Assembly (NCBI GenBank): GCA_965153455.1
Contig: OZ234504.1
Span: 1,302,001-1,366,000 of the forward strand
Length of the DNA: 64,000 bases
Direction of reading: 5' to 3'
Origin: Sphagnum compactum
Lineage: Eukaryota; Bryophyta; Sphagnopsida; Sphagnales
The first letter of the stretch is position 1. The number at the start of each line of letters is the position of its first letter. The position numbers and the translations under genes were made by a program. Shown here one piece after another: positions 34,601 to 46,886 of the stretch. The notes under the pieces are model-generated. The model was not told where the DNA came from and did not search any database. It saw nothing but the letters and a program-made list of their open reading frames with translations.

Positions 34601-37600
34601 AATAGTCTTCAAACATGTTGTAATATGTATTTCAAACATGTTTCATCATGTTTCGAGAGGATTTCCAGGCTTTGAAACATAAATTAAATTTACAAAAAGA
34701 AAACTTACCTCGTTTTCATTTGTTCCAAAGGTAGTAATGATTGTGACCACACTTTAAAGACCATTTTGTTGCATCATCGTGAATTGCCAACAATATATAT
34801 ATCTATATATATATATATATATAACAAATGAAAAAAGGAAAATAAATGGGAAAACAAAATTTATTTATTAAAAAACAAAAAGTTAGATAGATTCAAATTT
34901 TCTTTTCCCTTTGCTTCTGATCTTAGACAAGCTCCACCACTTGCACAAGGCAATGGGTGCAATAATACCTCACCATGGCACATTCAACACAACAAACCAA
35001 GAGCAACAATGCGATGGACTAATAACAACTCTAAAGATAGAAGGGTCAATGGCGATGATGTGTATTTGGTAGTTGGAAACATACAATAACGTGATGGACC
35101 ACTAATTCGGCACTTACAAAACAATGGTGAAGGGGTTAATACCTCATTAAAACACATGTAATGGGAATAACAACTAGCAACAAAAAGGAACAACAACAAT
35201 AATAAAGGAGGAATGGTTCAAGTGGGTACCTGGAAGCATAACAAGTAGCATTAGCAATGTGATGACCAACAATGCACAAACTAACACAACATTAGCAAGG
35301 TGACAACCAACAATAACACCAACAATGCAATAACTAGCACCACCACCAACCACATGACAAACTATGAATAACATTAGCAATGTGATGAACCAACAATAAC
35401 ACAAGTAATGTGATGGACCAACAATAACACTAGCATCAACAACAAGACAAGCAACACACTAATAATGTGACACAACAACAACAACATGAAGGAACAATGC
35501 AAAGGAACAACAGAAGAAAACAACATGAAGGAAAAATAAGAAAGCAATGCAAAAAATCAACATGAGGAAAAACAAAATTCTTAATTGTGATTACGAACAG
35601 CTAACCCCAAAAGGTTTTAATACATTTGGGCACCACCTACGGTTTCTATTTAGCAACTAACCTAAACTTTAAACCAACATAATTCAATTATTAACATAAA
35701 AATCAGCTTCTAATTCTTTCATAGAACTGACCCAATTTTCAAATTTTTATAAAAGGGGAATCAATTTCACCCAAGTGAAAACCATTGGTTTGGTTTTCAA
35801 ATTAGTTATCACCATATGTAATACAAGTTGGATTTTATGGTGAAAACCAGTTTGAAAACCAAGTGTCCCAATGAGAACAACCCAACATTGCAAATAACCC
35901 ATTATTGAACAAGGGAAAACATCATTTAAAAAACAAATCATAAATATGACACAATTGTGTTATATTTGAATCTTTGAACCTTAAGTTGATAACAAAATTG
36001 GTTGAGATACATAACCACCTTACATGTATAAAAGGTTGTGAGGTCAATCTATTTTAAAGTCATGCTAAATGTATTTTCATAAGGTCCACCTAACTATTGT
36101 ATGGGTTACTTTGTGATTGATTAGGGGTCAAGCCATAAGGGAACTTGGTTATTGCAAACTTAATTTGAATATGTGACTTAATTTTTTAAAATTAAAAATG
36201 AAATTTTTTCTCAACATGAAGGCAAACCTTTGAGGCTTCATGTCAAGGCAAGTTGAATCTGAATTCAAAAGCATGTTATGTGATTTCAATGAAGTGACAA
36301 CTGGAAAAATGTGAAGGGAAGCAAACCAAAACTCTTAAGGCAACTTCTATCTTTGAAATTAAATATCCCAATGAGTCTTCAATATTTAGAATGACATTGG
36401 GCAAACAAAAATCATGGAATGGCACAATTTTTGGATTGTTGGAAAGGTCTTAATGCAAAGTATGATGGCTAAAATAGGCTTAATGGTTAGAAGTTAGATG
36501 ACTTTAAAAAAAATAACAACAAGAATGAAAAGTTCAACATTTGCTTATGTAGAATGTGATATGAAAAACTTAATGATGTTCAATTGAAGAGCCATAACAT
36601 GGAAAAATTAATTTCAAGAATTACTTAGTTTGTTTCAATTGAGCAAAAAAATTTCAAGAAGTAAACATTTGAAAAATGTGGTAGTAATATTATGGGTTGG
36701 AGATACATGTGGACATTTTAAGTTGGTAATTTTTTTTTAGTTTTTCTAAACCAAATTTAAGAGGAATTGGGAAAATTGTTGATTACTATATTTGGGGGGG
36801 GGGATACTTTTGTATTACAGTATAAGAACAAAAACGTTTACAAATGTCATTTAGGCAACTTCTTCTCAAGATTTGTTATTGCAATGCTGCCCTTTATCAA
36901 TAGAGCATTTAAAAGAAGGAATTGCTCAGATATGGTAAAATTTTTTTGGTCTTATTGTTAAGCTAACTCATAAGTTTTCCTTTCAAAGGTGGCAATCAAG
37001 CATGATTGATCCATAGGTTTTATGGCCAACTTCTATGTTGGTATTGGAAAGGACAATTAAGCTTCTTTTCAGCTGATCAACTAGGCTTGTTGTTAGCTAC
37101 AAGTGAAAACTTGATAGCATCTTCCCTTAACATGAATAGTACCCATCGATGTACACAACTTCCAAAGAGGAATTAATCCACTTCTTACATCATGAATGAG
37201 TTTGCCTTTCAAACCTAATACCATAGTACCTTGGTGGGTTCAACACAAATCCTATTATTTTTAGAAATGCTAAAATTCTCAAAAATTATCTTTCTTAAAG
37301 AACAAATTCTTGTTGTTGAAGAATCCTTTCAAGGAATACTGATTTTTAGAAATGGAATCTATAATTGGGCATAAAAACCTATGCATGAATAGATATCTAG
37401 TTGGTGACATGAATCTAGTTGCCATGTCAACAAATATGATGTGGCAACTTTTCCATTGGCCTAGTCTTATCACTTATGAATCCATAGCCTCATGTAATGT
37501 ACAAAGTGTTGGAGATGATGAAGAAGTAACCCTGGTAGAGGTGAACCCACAAAGTAAAAGTAAAACATCATGTAAAGAATTCAAATATGATTTGGTATTG

Positions 37601-38457
37601 AATCTAATACACTTAAAGAAAAATTTAAAAACACAAATTAAATATTGCACATCCAACAAACCAATAGACTATATATCTAGATCAACAATGCTGTAACATA
37701 TATGTATGGTATATGTCCACAAATGTAGAGTTTGACGGTGTAAAATAACTTAATGTTTTTGTGATTAGAAAAAATAATTTTGATGATGTCATATATCATG
37801 TAATAGCCAAATATTTAAGCAATGCATATAACATCACCTCAAATTTACATCATATTTTAGTTTTATGTAAAACATTGTTGTGTTTAATTGCAAATATATA
37901 AAGAAAATGAATTAAAAATTTGTCTGATACCTAACCAGTATTTGTTTTGGTGCAAAATTTTGCACTACCATGACCCAAAAAAAATTTGTCAGAAGGATAC
38001 AAAGTATGTTTTGGGCAGAAATATGCCAAAGTTGCCATATTTTGAGGGGAAAAAAAAGTGTTAGGTTGCCATAGTGGCTACTCAAATTTGGTTCATTCCT
38101 CTTGCACATGATCAGGAGCACCTACTTCACCAAATTGAAATGAAAAAAGAAAAAGAAAAACCATTCTTCTCACCACTTAAATATTGCAACACAAAATGTA
38201 GTTGTTGAGCTCCTTTAAAGTCTAAAGAGATAGAAAAACAAGAAGCTTGACATAGTAAAATGACTAGTGTTGTTATAAAGTTATTGCATTTTTTCATAAC
38301 CAGCCAAATAGGTTATTTTTATTTTTATTTTTTGGATTACAGGGTATCAATATAATTGATTAAAAAAGTAGACCCACCAATTATCAAATTATTCAGTTAT
38401 TTTGGGTTAATGACTGCTGGTTATGCATGCAGGTAAGTTGTCAAATACCCTTGAGAA
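31621..38457. other. Long AT-rich gene-free stretch
   Basis: No gene is recognised in nearly 7 kb. Noted contents: a minus-strand 103-codon frame at 33395-33706 with no known motif; the word TGCA(A/G)TCACAATCAAATGAGC, present at about 32789 and inverted at about 33540-33561; and a CAA/ACAATG-rich low-complexity patch at 35160-35580. Confidence 0.4.
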
Positions 38458-38790
38458 TCATTGGTTATATTGCCTAAGTCGAGAGCTCACTAATCCATTG
38501 AAGAAGTCATGCAGGCTCAACAAAAGAAGGCTTTTAATAAGAAGGTGAAAAAAAAAGTTCAAAAAAGGTGACCTTGTTATGATGTTTAACGTTCGACATC
38601 ATCGCAAGGCTTATAAGAAATTGTTGCCCAAGTGGTTTGGACCCTTTGTTATCAAGAAGGTGTTTGCAGATAATGGATCTTATGAGCTTGAAAATGTTGA
38701 TGGCTCACCATATTTCGCATTATTCATGACAAATTGAAAAATGTTTTAGATATGTGATTCCGAAGACGGAATCCATATTGAGTTTGGGAG
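38458..38790 (+). pseudogene. Gypsy integrase C-terminal remnant and polypurine tract
   Basis: The frame at about 38560-38715 reads 'GDLVMMFNVRHHRKAYKKLL' followed by 'PKWFGPFVIKKVF', the GPY/F-type integrase C-terminal module of Ty3/gypsy elements, with stops on both sides. GAGTTTGGGAG directly before the LTR start (38780-38790) is a plausible polypurine tract. Orientation and position fit the missing end of the gypsy body at 20.4-24.0 kb. Confidence 0.8.
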
Positions 38791-39694
38791 TGATGTAAAT
38801 TAATGTAATTAAATTATTACCTATGTAATTATTTAATGGGTAAGTTTGGTGATTTACTTGTTGGTAGGGTTTCATAGTTTAATTATGATTTTGTGATGGT
38901 GCTTGAATTTCACATAGTAATTCATGTCATGTGAAAAGTCTTTGGCACATTAAGGTGCATTGACTTTCATATGATATTTTATGTGAAAGTCAGGTGAAAA
39001 GGCTTTGGCACATTAAGGTGCATTGACTTTCATATGATAATTTATGTGAAAGTCACGTGAAAAGTCTTTGGCACATTAAGGTGCATTGATTTTCACATAA
39101 TAATTTATGTGAAAGTCACGTGAAAAGTCTTTGGCACATTAAGGTGTATTGATTTTCACATGATAATTTATGTGAAAGTCACATGAAAAGTCTTTGGCAC
39201 ATTAAGGTGCATTGACTTTCACATGATAATTTATGTGAAAGTCACGTGAAAAGTCTTTGGCACATTAAGGTGCATTGATTCACACATGCTAATTTATGTG
39301 AAAAGTCTTTGCCACCTTATTATGCATGTGAAATCACATGGGGAAGCACAGGGAGCCATGATGTGTAAACTTTAAGAAATTTCTTATTTAGTTTCCTTTT
39401 GGTTAGTATATAAGTGGGTGTTTGTGATATTTGGAAACACTTTCACTCGATAGAAATAAGTTGTATGAATGTAAAGTTTCATGGAATAGAATTGTGAAGG
39501 AAATTGAGATTTTAGTTTGAAAGGTTTTGTTATAGTTTATGTGAAATCCATGGTAGGAGAATGGTGTGACATATTAATTATACATAGATAATAGAAAGGT
39601 GAAAAAACATTTATGCAGACAAGAATATAAATTTCCATAGCTATGTAATAAACATACATAATTTTGGTCTTAAACTTGCTTGTGATTTACATGA
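38791..39694 (+). mobile_element. Gypsy 3' LTR, about 904 bp
   Basis: It starts TGATGTAAAT and ends ATTTACATGA, an inverted terminal match with one mismatch. The polypurine tract lies immediately upstream. A promoter-like TATATAAG lies at 39403. The U3 part contains six 63-bp repeats. The last 260 bp recur inverted at 20122-20393, where they are followed by a primer-binding site, confirming the LTR boundary. Confidence 0.85.
38931..39308 (+). repeat. Six 63-bp tandem units in the LTR U3
   Basis: Units start at 38931, 38994, 39057, 39120, 39183 and 39246 at an exact 63-bp spacing, with the core AAGTCTTTGGCACATTAAGG. In the better copies GACTTTCACAT and ATGTGAAAGTC form an 11-bp inverted repeat around GATAATTT. 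Confidence 0.97.
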
Positions 39695-40508
39695 TTATTT
39701 TAGTTTATAAAATTCAAAATGACATTTACATAATATTCAAATTATTTAAAATTATTTTATTACTTTAAAAAAACATCATTTTATGTATTGGCATAAAACA
39801 ATCTGCTATAATTATAATAATGTAAGATAAGCAAAAATCCAAGTTTTGATGACACCTATACAAATGAGTTGAAACAACTAGCAACTAGAAGATAGAGATT
39901 TTTTTGCCTACCCACCCAAATTCACTGAAATCAAACACAATAAACAATTGAAACATTGAGGAACCTCCAAATTATTAAGATTAGGAACTTTGAAACCCAT
40001 TTCAACAAAAGGTTCACAACACAACACAAACCCAATACATTGAACACCTTATTCAATAAATGAATCAAGCTCCTCAATAGTGAAATTTATTGAATGTAGT
40101 AGCTCAATGTATTGGGTTTATGTTGTGTAGTGAGGGCATTCATTAAAATTGGTCTACAAAGTTCACAATCTTGTTTTGAGACTCTTTCCATCTTGTATAA
40201 GTAGAGAGCACATCAAGTGTGTGAAATGGTCCAAAATATAAAACCCCAAGTTTAGGGTCCAAGCCCACCTTTAAAGTGATGGTCCATTCTCACGAATTGA
40301 ATAAAATTGGTTCAAATCTGCTTCACAAATCTTACCATATACTTATTGAAAAGTTTCACACCAATCTCCGCATTCCAAGAAGGTGTGTAGAAAAATCACC
40401 CATGTGTAGTTGAATGCCTTTCCAATTCAACACTCAGCACATCATGTCATGGGTATAACTAGAAGATGGATTTGTTACTTTATGAGTAGTAGTAGTAGCG
40501 CAAGAAAT
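39695..40508. other. Intergenic; 3' side of the ZIFL-like gene
   Basis: AT-rich with no gene. The end nearest 40508 should hold the transporter 3' untranslated region. Confidence 0.35.
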
Positions 40509-43500
40509 CTACTCATTGTCCTCCTCGCTGAAGGGATCATTTGTAGAGCGTGGTAAGAAAGGCTCGAAGGTAGTGATGCAACTCAAAAATCCGATGAATG
40601 CCAGAACAGCAAACACCAGGTAATTGCCTGCAAAAAATGCATAAATTGAAAAAGGGTCCCAAAATTCTTTGGTCTCAAAAAATATATGAACCATCACACT
40701 GACAATTCTCTCCACTCTTTAAATTCAAATTTCTTAGATATATCATATTATAATTCTATATATAAATATATAGAAACACCTTAAACTTGAAACCCATTAT
40801 ATATATATACATATATATATGTATGAAATCTGTAAAGAAAGCTTATAAATAGAATCAATGTGATGAAAACATATAGAGTACATACCTGGCAATATAGAAG
40901 CGTCTTGGCGTTTCTGGCCCCATGCAAAACTGCATATTTTCAAGCAAATTTTTTTTGTTGTGTTAGAACAACAAAATCAGGTCAAAAATCCAGTCTAACA
41001 GATTGATAATCAACTACTGCTGGGGACATCCCACATGATGTAAAAGCAATTCATTTCCAGGACTCATCATGGGTTGTGTATGCAGCAGCTCATTCCGACA
41101 AATACAAGAGAGGAAAGTCAGATAAGGTTTATGTGAAGTGTCTAGCCAAAAACATTACAGTGCACCGCCTCCTGCTGGTCCTATTGCTTTGAAGACGGAT
41201 CCCAAACTCACAGACAACCCATTTGCTGCTCCCCTTTGATCTTGTGGCTGCTCAAGATATACAGTATTCGTTCAATGTGACATCAATTCATTCAATCAAG
41301 AAAACATGATTCAAGTCACCTAAGATGTGCAAGAGTCACTAAATGTTAAAAGAGAAAGAGAGGAGAGAAAAACCATACCACAGAATTGTTCAGTAATATC
41401 ATAGAGGCTGTGAAAATCATGGTCTGCAAGTGCAAACATACAAACATGGATCAGAAAGGCTCAGCTGGTTTTAAGCACTGCAAACAGTGACCATTGTTGC
41501 TGTATGTAGTGAAGGAAAATAAAGAATCCGATGGAATATTTGAGCATATATCATTTTTCAAAATGGGAATCTCCAAATTAATTAATTATTCAGCAAACAT
41601 GTGTCGAAATGGCCAAGGTACTTTGGTATAGCCATAAAAGCAGAGTTTGAGGGACTGACTGGAACAAGTAGCAACTTTTTAAATGCTCAAAAATGTGTGC
41701 AACTCAAAAGGAACGTACAGTGAACACATTTTTCAAACAAGATACAATAGCCACAATCACCCAGAGCACCAATCCAGAAAGAGTTGCAATTGCCGGATAA
41801 GCAACCACCAATGGCACGGAAAACACCTATACATTGCCACAAAGGATAGGTAGGTTAGAGCTCTTATTGGTTAAACCCATTGACTTGTAAATGGAACTAC
41901 ACTAATCATGGGTTTTAGTCTTGTGATCATTGATCTCGCTTTGGGTTGGAACCTCAAAGCAGATTTTGCAAGCACATAGATAATAAAACAAACGAAACCC
42001 TAACTGCAAAACCTTCAATATATAGGAAGCTGCATATCAAAAAATTCTTGAAGCCAAAATTGATGGATACAAGTACTCTACAAGGCTAAATTTCATGCCC
42101 TAAATGCAATTGCAAGGTTGGAGGCCATAAGGTATATAGAAGTAGCCTTGTCTCTTACTATAGGTATGCGTGTTGCCATTATAGGTCCCAGGAAATTTGA
42201 TAAATATGGAAAGATGAGGAGTTGATATATCAGAACTACAAAACCTTCAGAACAACAACCCCGGTCACACCAACCCAATCACCCCAACCCAGTACAACCA
42301 AAGAGCATCAGATAGAGAGAGAAGAGAGAGAGCCAAAAATTCAAAAAACAGAAACAAATTCAAAATCCTTAAGAAAACAAAGGAGACAAATGTGGAGCAG
42401 AAATTCATGAATTAGAAGGAATTTAAAACCTTGGACAAGCATATATGTTTATTTTGATACCTGATAGTCCAAGTATTTCGCCAACATCAGCTGTTGTGAA
42501 GCCCAGACCGCCAGTTGGCTTTGGACTAACACACCATAAAGAGAAGACCTACACAAAGCCTCTCTTCTCCATCAGGTTTGACATGCTAGTACATAAAACT
42601 GTTGGTCTAGATCAAGAAAAAATCTGGTGATGTAATTTGCAATCTTACCCAATTTTTCTTTTTCTCATGAACATGGAAAGTTTGAGGACAATGGAAATCT
42701 CATGAAAGGCTTTCAAAAATCTGTGATAGTCTTTCTTGTAGCTCAAATGAAAATACCTCTATATATGCCATGTCATGGAGAGACCATATGCAGTAAAGAA
42801 CCAGTGAGCCAATGAAGGGTTTCCTGCTCAACAGTGGCTTCTTCTGATCCTGCTGAACTTCGATCAAATTGTTTGGCAGTGGTGACAACTTGCCTGTCAT
42901 TTCTGGATCAGTAGTAGAAACATTAGGAGGTGGCACCTGCTGTGATTGCTCTATAGATGGTGCTGCTATAAATCATCAAACAACATCTTCAGTGAGTTGA
43001 AAAACACATGTCTTTGTGCTAGCAAACATCAGAGTGGCTAAAATTCCTATTTGTCTCAACCACCCAAAACTGAAAAATATAAGAAATCCTTACGTGGTGC
43101 AATGTTTGAATTCTGCCTCCAAAGCATTTTGTTTCCCCTGTCAATGAGTGAATCATTGAATTTGCTCAGTCGGTTGGGATTCATGTCGTTGGTATTAATG
43201 GTGCTAGAAATGTCACCATCTTCTTCTTCAACAATACTTCTGCCTGATTTTGACCTTCCTACAATGATGCCTCTAACTCCTTGCACATCAATACTGCTTC
43301 GACTGTTGCTTCGACAGTATTCTCTGAAACTTCCAATTGGAGAGAAAAGAGGTGGGCTATCAATGCCGTCAGATAGTAGACTTCCACTTTTTGAACCTTC
43401 TATTGACTTGTGGTATGTAGACCACACCTGAGATGGCTGTTCAGTTGTATATTCCTTCTGCTCGTCAATACCATGTTTGTGCAATGTCTCCTACAAAAAA

Positions 43501-46500
43501 CAGAAAGGAGAAAAGAAGAAAGTTCACTTCCACAAAAAGATCAGACATCTTGGAAACACACAAATGTGTGTCTTTCCATGACCTAACTTGAAAGCATGAA
43601 AGCTCTGATTTTACCAACAACCCATTCCCATATATATATATGTGATAACATTTAGTTACAATTTAGTGAGAGGGATTCAAGGTCAGCTCTAATTTGACAT
43701 AATAATCCTGTACGCAGCATTAGTTGAGGATATTGAGAGCTTTCCACATACAGGGAGCTGAAAGCTGATGAAGAGAACTCCAATGGCAAACACAGTGTTG
43801 CAAAGTGACGGCAAGAGGTAGGGAAAGCTGTTGCCCCCAGCACCCACATTGAAGTTCTCATCCCCAATAAGATCCATCAAGCGAAAAAAATCCCCACCAA
43901 ATGACATTGAACTTTCGGGCTATTATACTGCAAAAGATAACTCAATGAAGTAAGCTGTAAGTAAACCCTTGATCAAAAGGAAGTGAATGCTTGTCATGAG
44001 ATGCTTACCGTGCAAAAAGGGATCCCTCGGTGAAAATGTTTGGGTATTTGAGAGCAGGCTGCATGAAAACAGAATCCGAAAAAAATGGAAAAAAATGTCT
44101 GAGTAAAATCTGTTTGTTTTTACAACCTACAAAAAAAAGAGGTGAATGATGAAAATGCAGTTGTGGAGTTCAAGATGTAGGTTACCTGAGAAAGATACCC
44201 GCCTAAAGCAGGACCCAAGATGAGACCAAGTCCCCAACTGGTACCTATCTGTCCACAAGAACACATGCATGATATACATGTAGGGCCTTGGTATATACAC
44301 TTCTTTACTTTCTTTTACAATTGTGGAATCCTGGGGCCTGACATACTTGGACTCTGCTTGCTCTAAACATTTTTTCAAATTATTGCTCATAATTCAACAG
44401 AAGTTGCCCAGATCCCACAAAAACCAATAAGAATGAGTACAAGAACAAAGATCATACAATGGAGACACCCAGAGCTTGATGATTTGCATTGCTAATTTCC
44501 GATACATATGCCTGCAGCATAAATATTAGCCATGTAAGTGAACCAACAAACCCACAAATCATAACAAATCTGCAAATCACAACAAAACCCACAAATCAGA
44601 ATAGAAAATTAGCAAATCACAACAAACTTGCAAATCACAATAACAAATCTGGAAATCACCAAGAACCCACCAATCATAACAAATCCACACATCAGAAAAA
44701 GCTCACAAAATCATAAAAAAATCCTCAAATCACAAAAAACCCGCAAAATCGTAACAAAATCCTCAAATCACAGAAAAACCACAAAAACGCAACAAATTCA
44801 CCAATCACAACACACCCACAAATCATAAAAGCCAGACATATCAACAATTGTTTGAAGTGTATATTGTATATAAAGAAAAGGTTGTTTCTTCTATTTGTAT
44901 GGACATAATTTAGTTCCACCACTATAATATATGAACACAAGTCTAGTTGATGGAAATGAAGGAGAATTCAAGAAATCCTTCAACCCATGCTTGAGAAGCA
45001 TCTTGCCTTTGCAGGCCCATGTAAGCCATTGAAGAGTCCGAGTAGAAGTCGTGTGAGAACAGCCATCCAGAAATTCTGGCTAAATCCGAATAACGTATGG
45101 AACACCATGCTGCCAAAACAATTTGAACAAACTAAGTGGGGGGAACTAGACCAAAGGAGAATTGGTCAATAAGTTGCCAATCTTGTTGACTAGAGAAAGT
45201 AGATTACATGGATTGTAATTGTCACTAGGGAGAGGTTCCATCTTCTTTTTCACTTTTAAGCTTATTAGGGTCAACTGCTCTTTTCTCAAATGCATGTGAA
45301 CTTGTGCATGTAACATTGTGAAGTCTACCAAACTAGTCTACAAAAAGTTCCTAATTATGTGGCAGAATCTCTCTCCCAAGTACCAATTACGTCGGATAAT
45401 GGCCATTTGGTCAGACCAGGCTAGCTGCCACTCATACTTTTTCCTTTTCTTTCCGGTCACATGTATTAAAAATTTGGCCACAAAGTTTCAGTAGTCATTA
45501 CCTACTAATAGTTGCTTATTTTGATCACTCAACTTTTAGGTCACCAATGTGCCAATGCAATCCATCAAAGAATTAAGAGTTTTTTTTGTTTCTCTTACAC
45601 AGAGATGAGGCCAATAAGCATAACAGGCTTACGCCCATACTTATCTGCAGCAATTCCCCACAACACTGCTGTCGTTGCTCGCCCCACCATGAAAGCTGAT
45701 CCTGCAAAACCCACCAAGAAAAACATAAAACATTTGTAAAGAATTCAACCAAGCAAAAACCCACTCAGCTATTCAAGACATAGCTAAAATTGGTGAACAA
45801 AACATTTACTTCATGTCATATACAAAGTGCAAATTTGTAGTAAAAGAGCAAAATGAGAGGCTTGTGAGTTCAGCAGCTCCAGGGGGGTGGGTAAGACCTC
45901 CTCAAGAGAGGCTCTGATCACCTTACCTATAGCTCCCACATAGAAGCCAAGATCCTTGTCTGATTTGGTGATATGAAAATCTTGTACCTACATTCATTAT
46001 CATAACACCCAATCAATTAACACTTTTACTAAAGCATTTGCTGGAGAAAGTTGTTTTTTTGTATAATAAAATAGGAAACAAACAAAATTTGCTACAATAA
46101 AAAGAGGACGACCACCATCTGCAAATTTCATACTAAGGCAGTCCAGAAAAGGAACAGGATTGATAATACCATGACGTGTAGAGAAATGGGTTAAAAGAGC
46201 ACAACAAGTAGGGAACATTACATACCATGAAGTAAAGAAATGGGTAAAGTGACGAGATTGGAAGTGCTGTGAGACACATGCATCACCAAAAACACAACCA
46301 CGATCACCACTAGCACACATCAAACATTTGTGAACTTTTTCCTTATTTTTAACATGGTTTGCCAAAACTTCCCACCTTTTGGCCTTTAGTTTCTAGATGG
46401 CTCCAAACATAAAATTGCAAGATTAATATTACCACAACAAACCATTTGATCAAAATTCCCAATCGTCTGCTCTAAGTTCCTAGACCAAAAGTTGATGGGC

Positions 46501-46886
46501 TCCAAACAAATTTGCAAATAAGTAGCCCAGCTTTGGAACAGCAATCCTAATATGATCTAACTCTCGCCTTGCTAGAATTATGCTAAAATATTATCTCCAG
46601 GTTTTGATTCCAAAGTGGGTTTGTAGCATGAATGTTGCAACAAGTGCAGTGTAGAAGTCTTATTGAGTAAAGAAGAGGGAAAGGGGAGAGAGGAGAGAGA
46701 GAAGCAAAACAAGGCATGATACTTACAACTGCAAAGAACCAGCAAAAACACAGTGATGAACTGTTTGTAAGGAATTCCTGCATCTGGGCTTTGCAAATAT
46801 GCATTCTTGCATCCCGGACAATTGGGAAACACTGGATTAAGCTGGTTGTGCTCCAACAGTGGCTTCTCTATGTCTGCACCCCCCAT
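40509..46886 (-). CDS. ZIF1/ZIFL-type MFS transporter, 18 exons
   Basis: Exons (high-low): 46886-46727, 46266-46226, 45987-45927, 45701-45599, 45109-45007, 44511-44458, 44248-44186, 44058-44009, 43827-43752, 43490-43094, 42965-42757, 42548-42461, 42244-42159, 41826-41719, 41423-41379, 41247-41159, 40929-40886, 40627-40509. They sum to 1896 nt, giving 631 residues without an internal stop. Hallmarks are the N-terminal cytosolic 'NCPGCK' (residues 22-27), 'LPISSLYPFLYFM' in the first membrane helix, MFS motif A 'GIAADKYGRKP' (103-113), 'NGLHGPAKAYVSE', 'WGLGLILGPALGGYLSQ' and 'SVFKAIGPAGGG'. About 12 membrane helices are expected. Relatives (Arabidopsis ZIF1/ZIFL1, rice TOM1) move nicotianamine, phytosiderophores or other small anions across tonoplast or plasma membrane in zinc, iron and potassium balance; this substrate is unknown. 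The central cytosolic loop (about 238-415) is unusually long and Ser-rich. Intron 5 starts with GC. Confidence 0.95.
44535..44830 (+). repeat. AAATCACAACAAACC array in a ZIFL intron
   Basis: About twenty degenerate 12-17-bp units on the pattern CACAAATCATAACAAA fill part of the intron between exons 5 and 6. Frames read through it are artefacts. Confidence 0.85.

Noticed and set aside
35160-35580. Possible CRISPR-like regular array
   Set aside because: It is a CAA-rich low-complexity patch without constant repeats and spacers; context is a plant nuclear genome.
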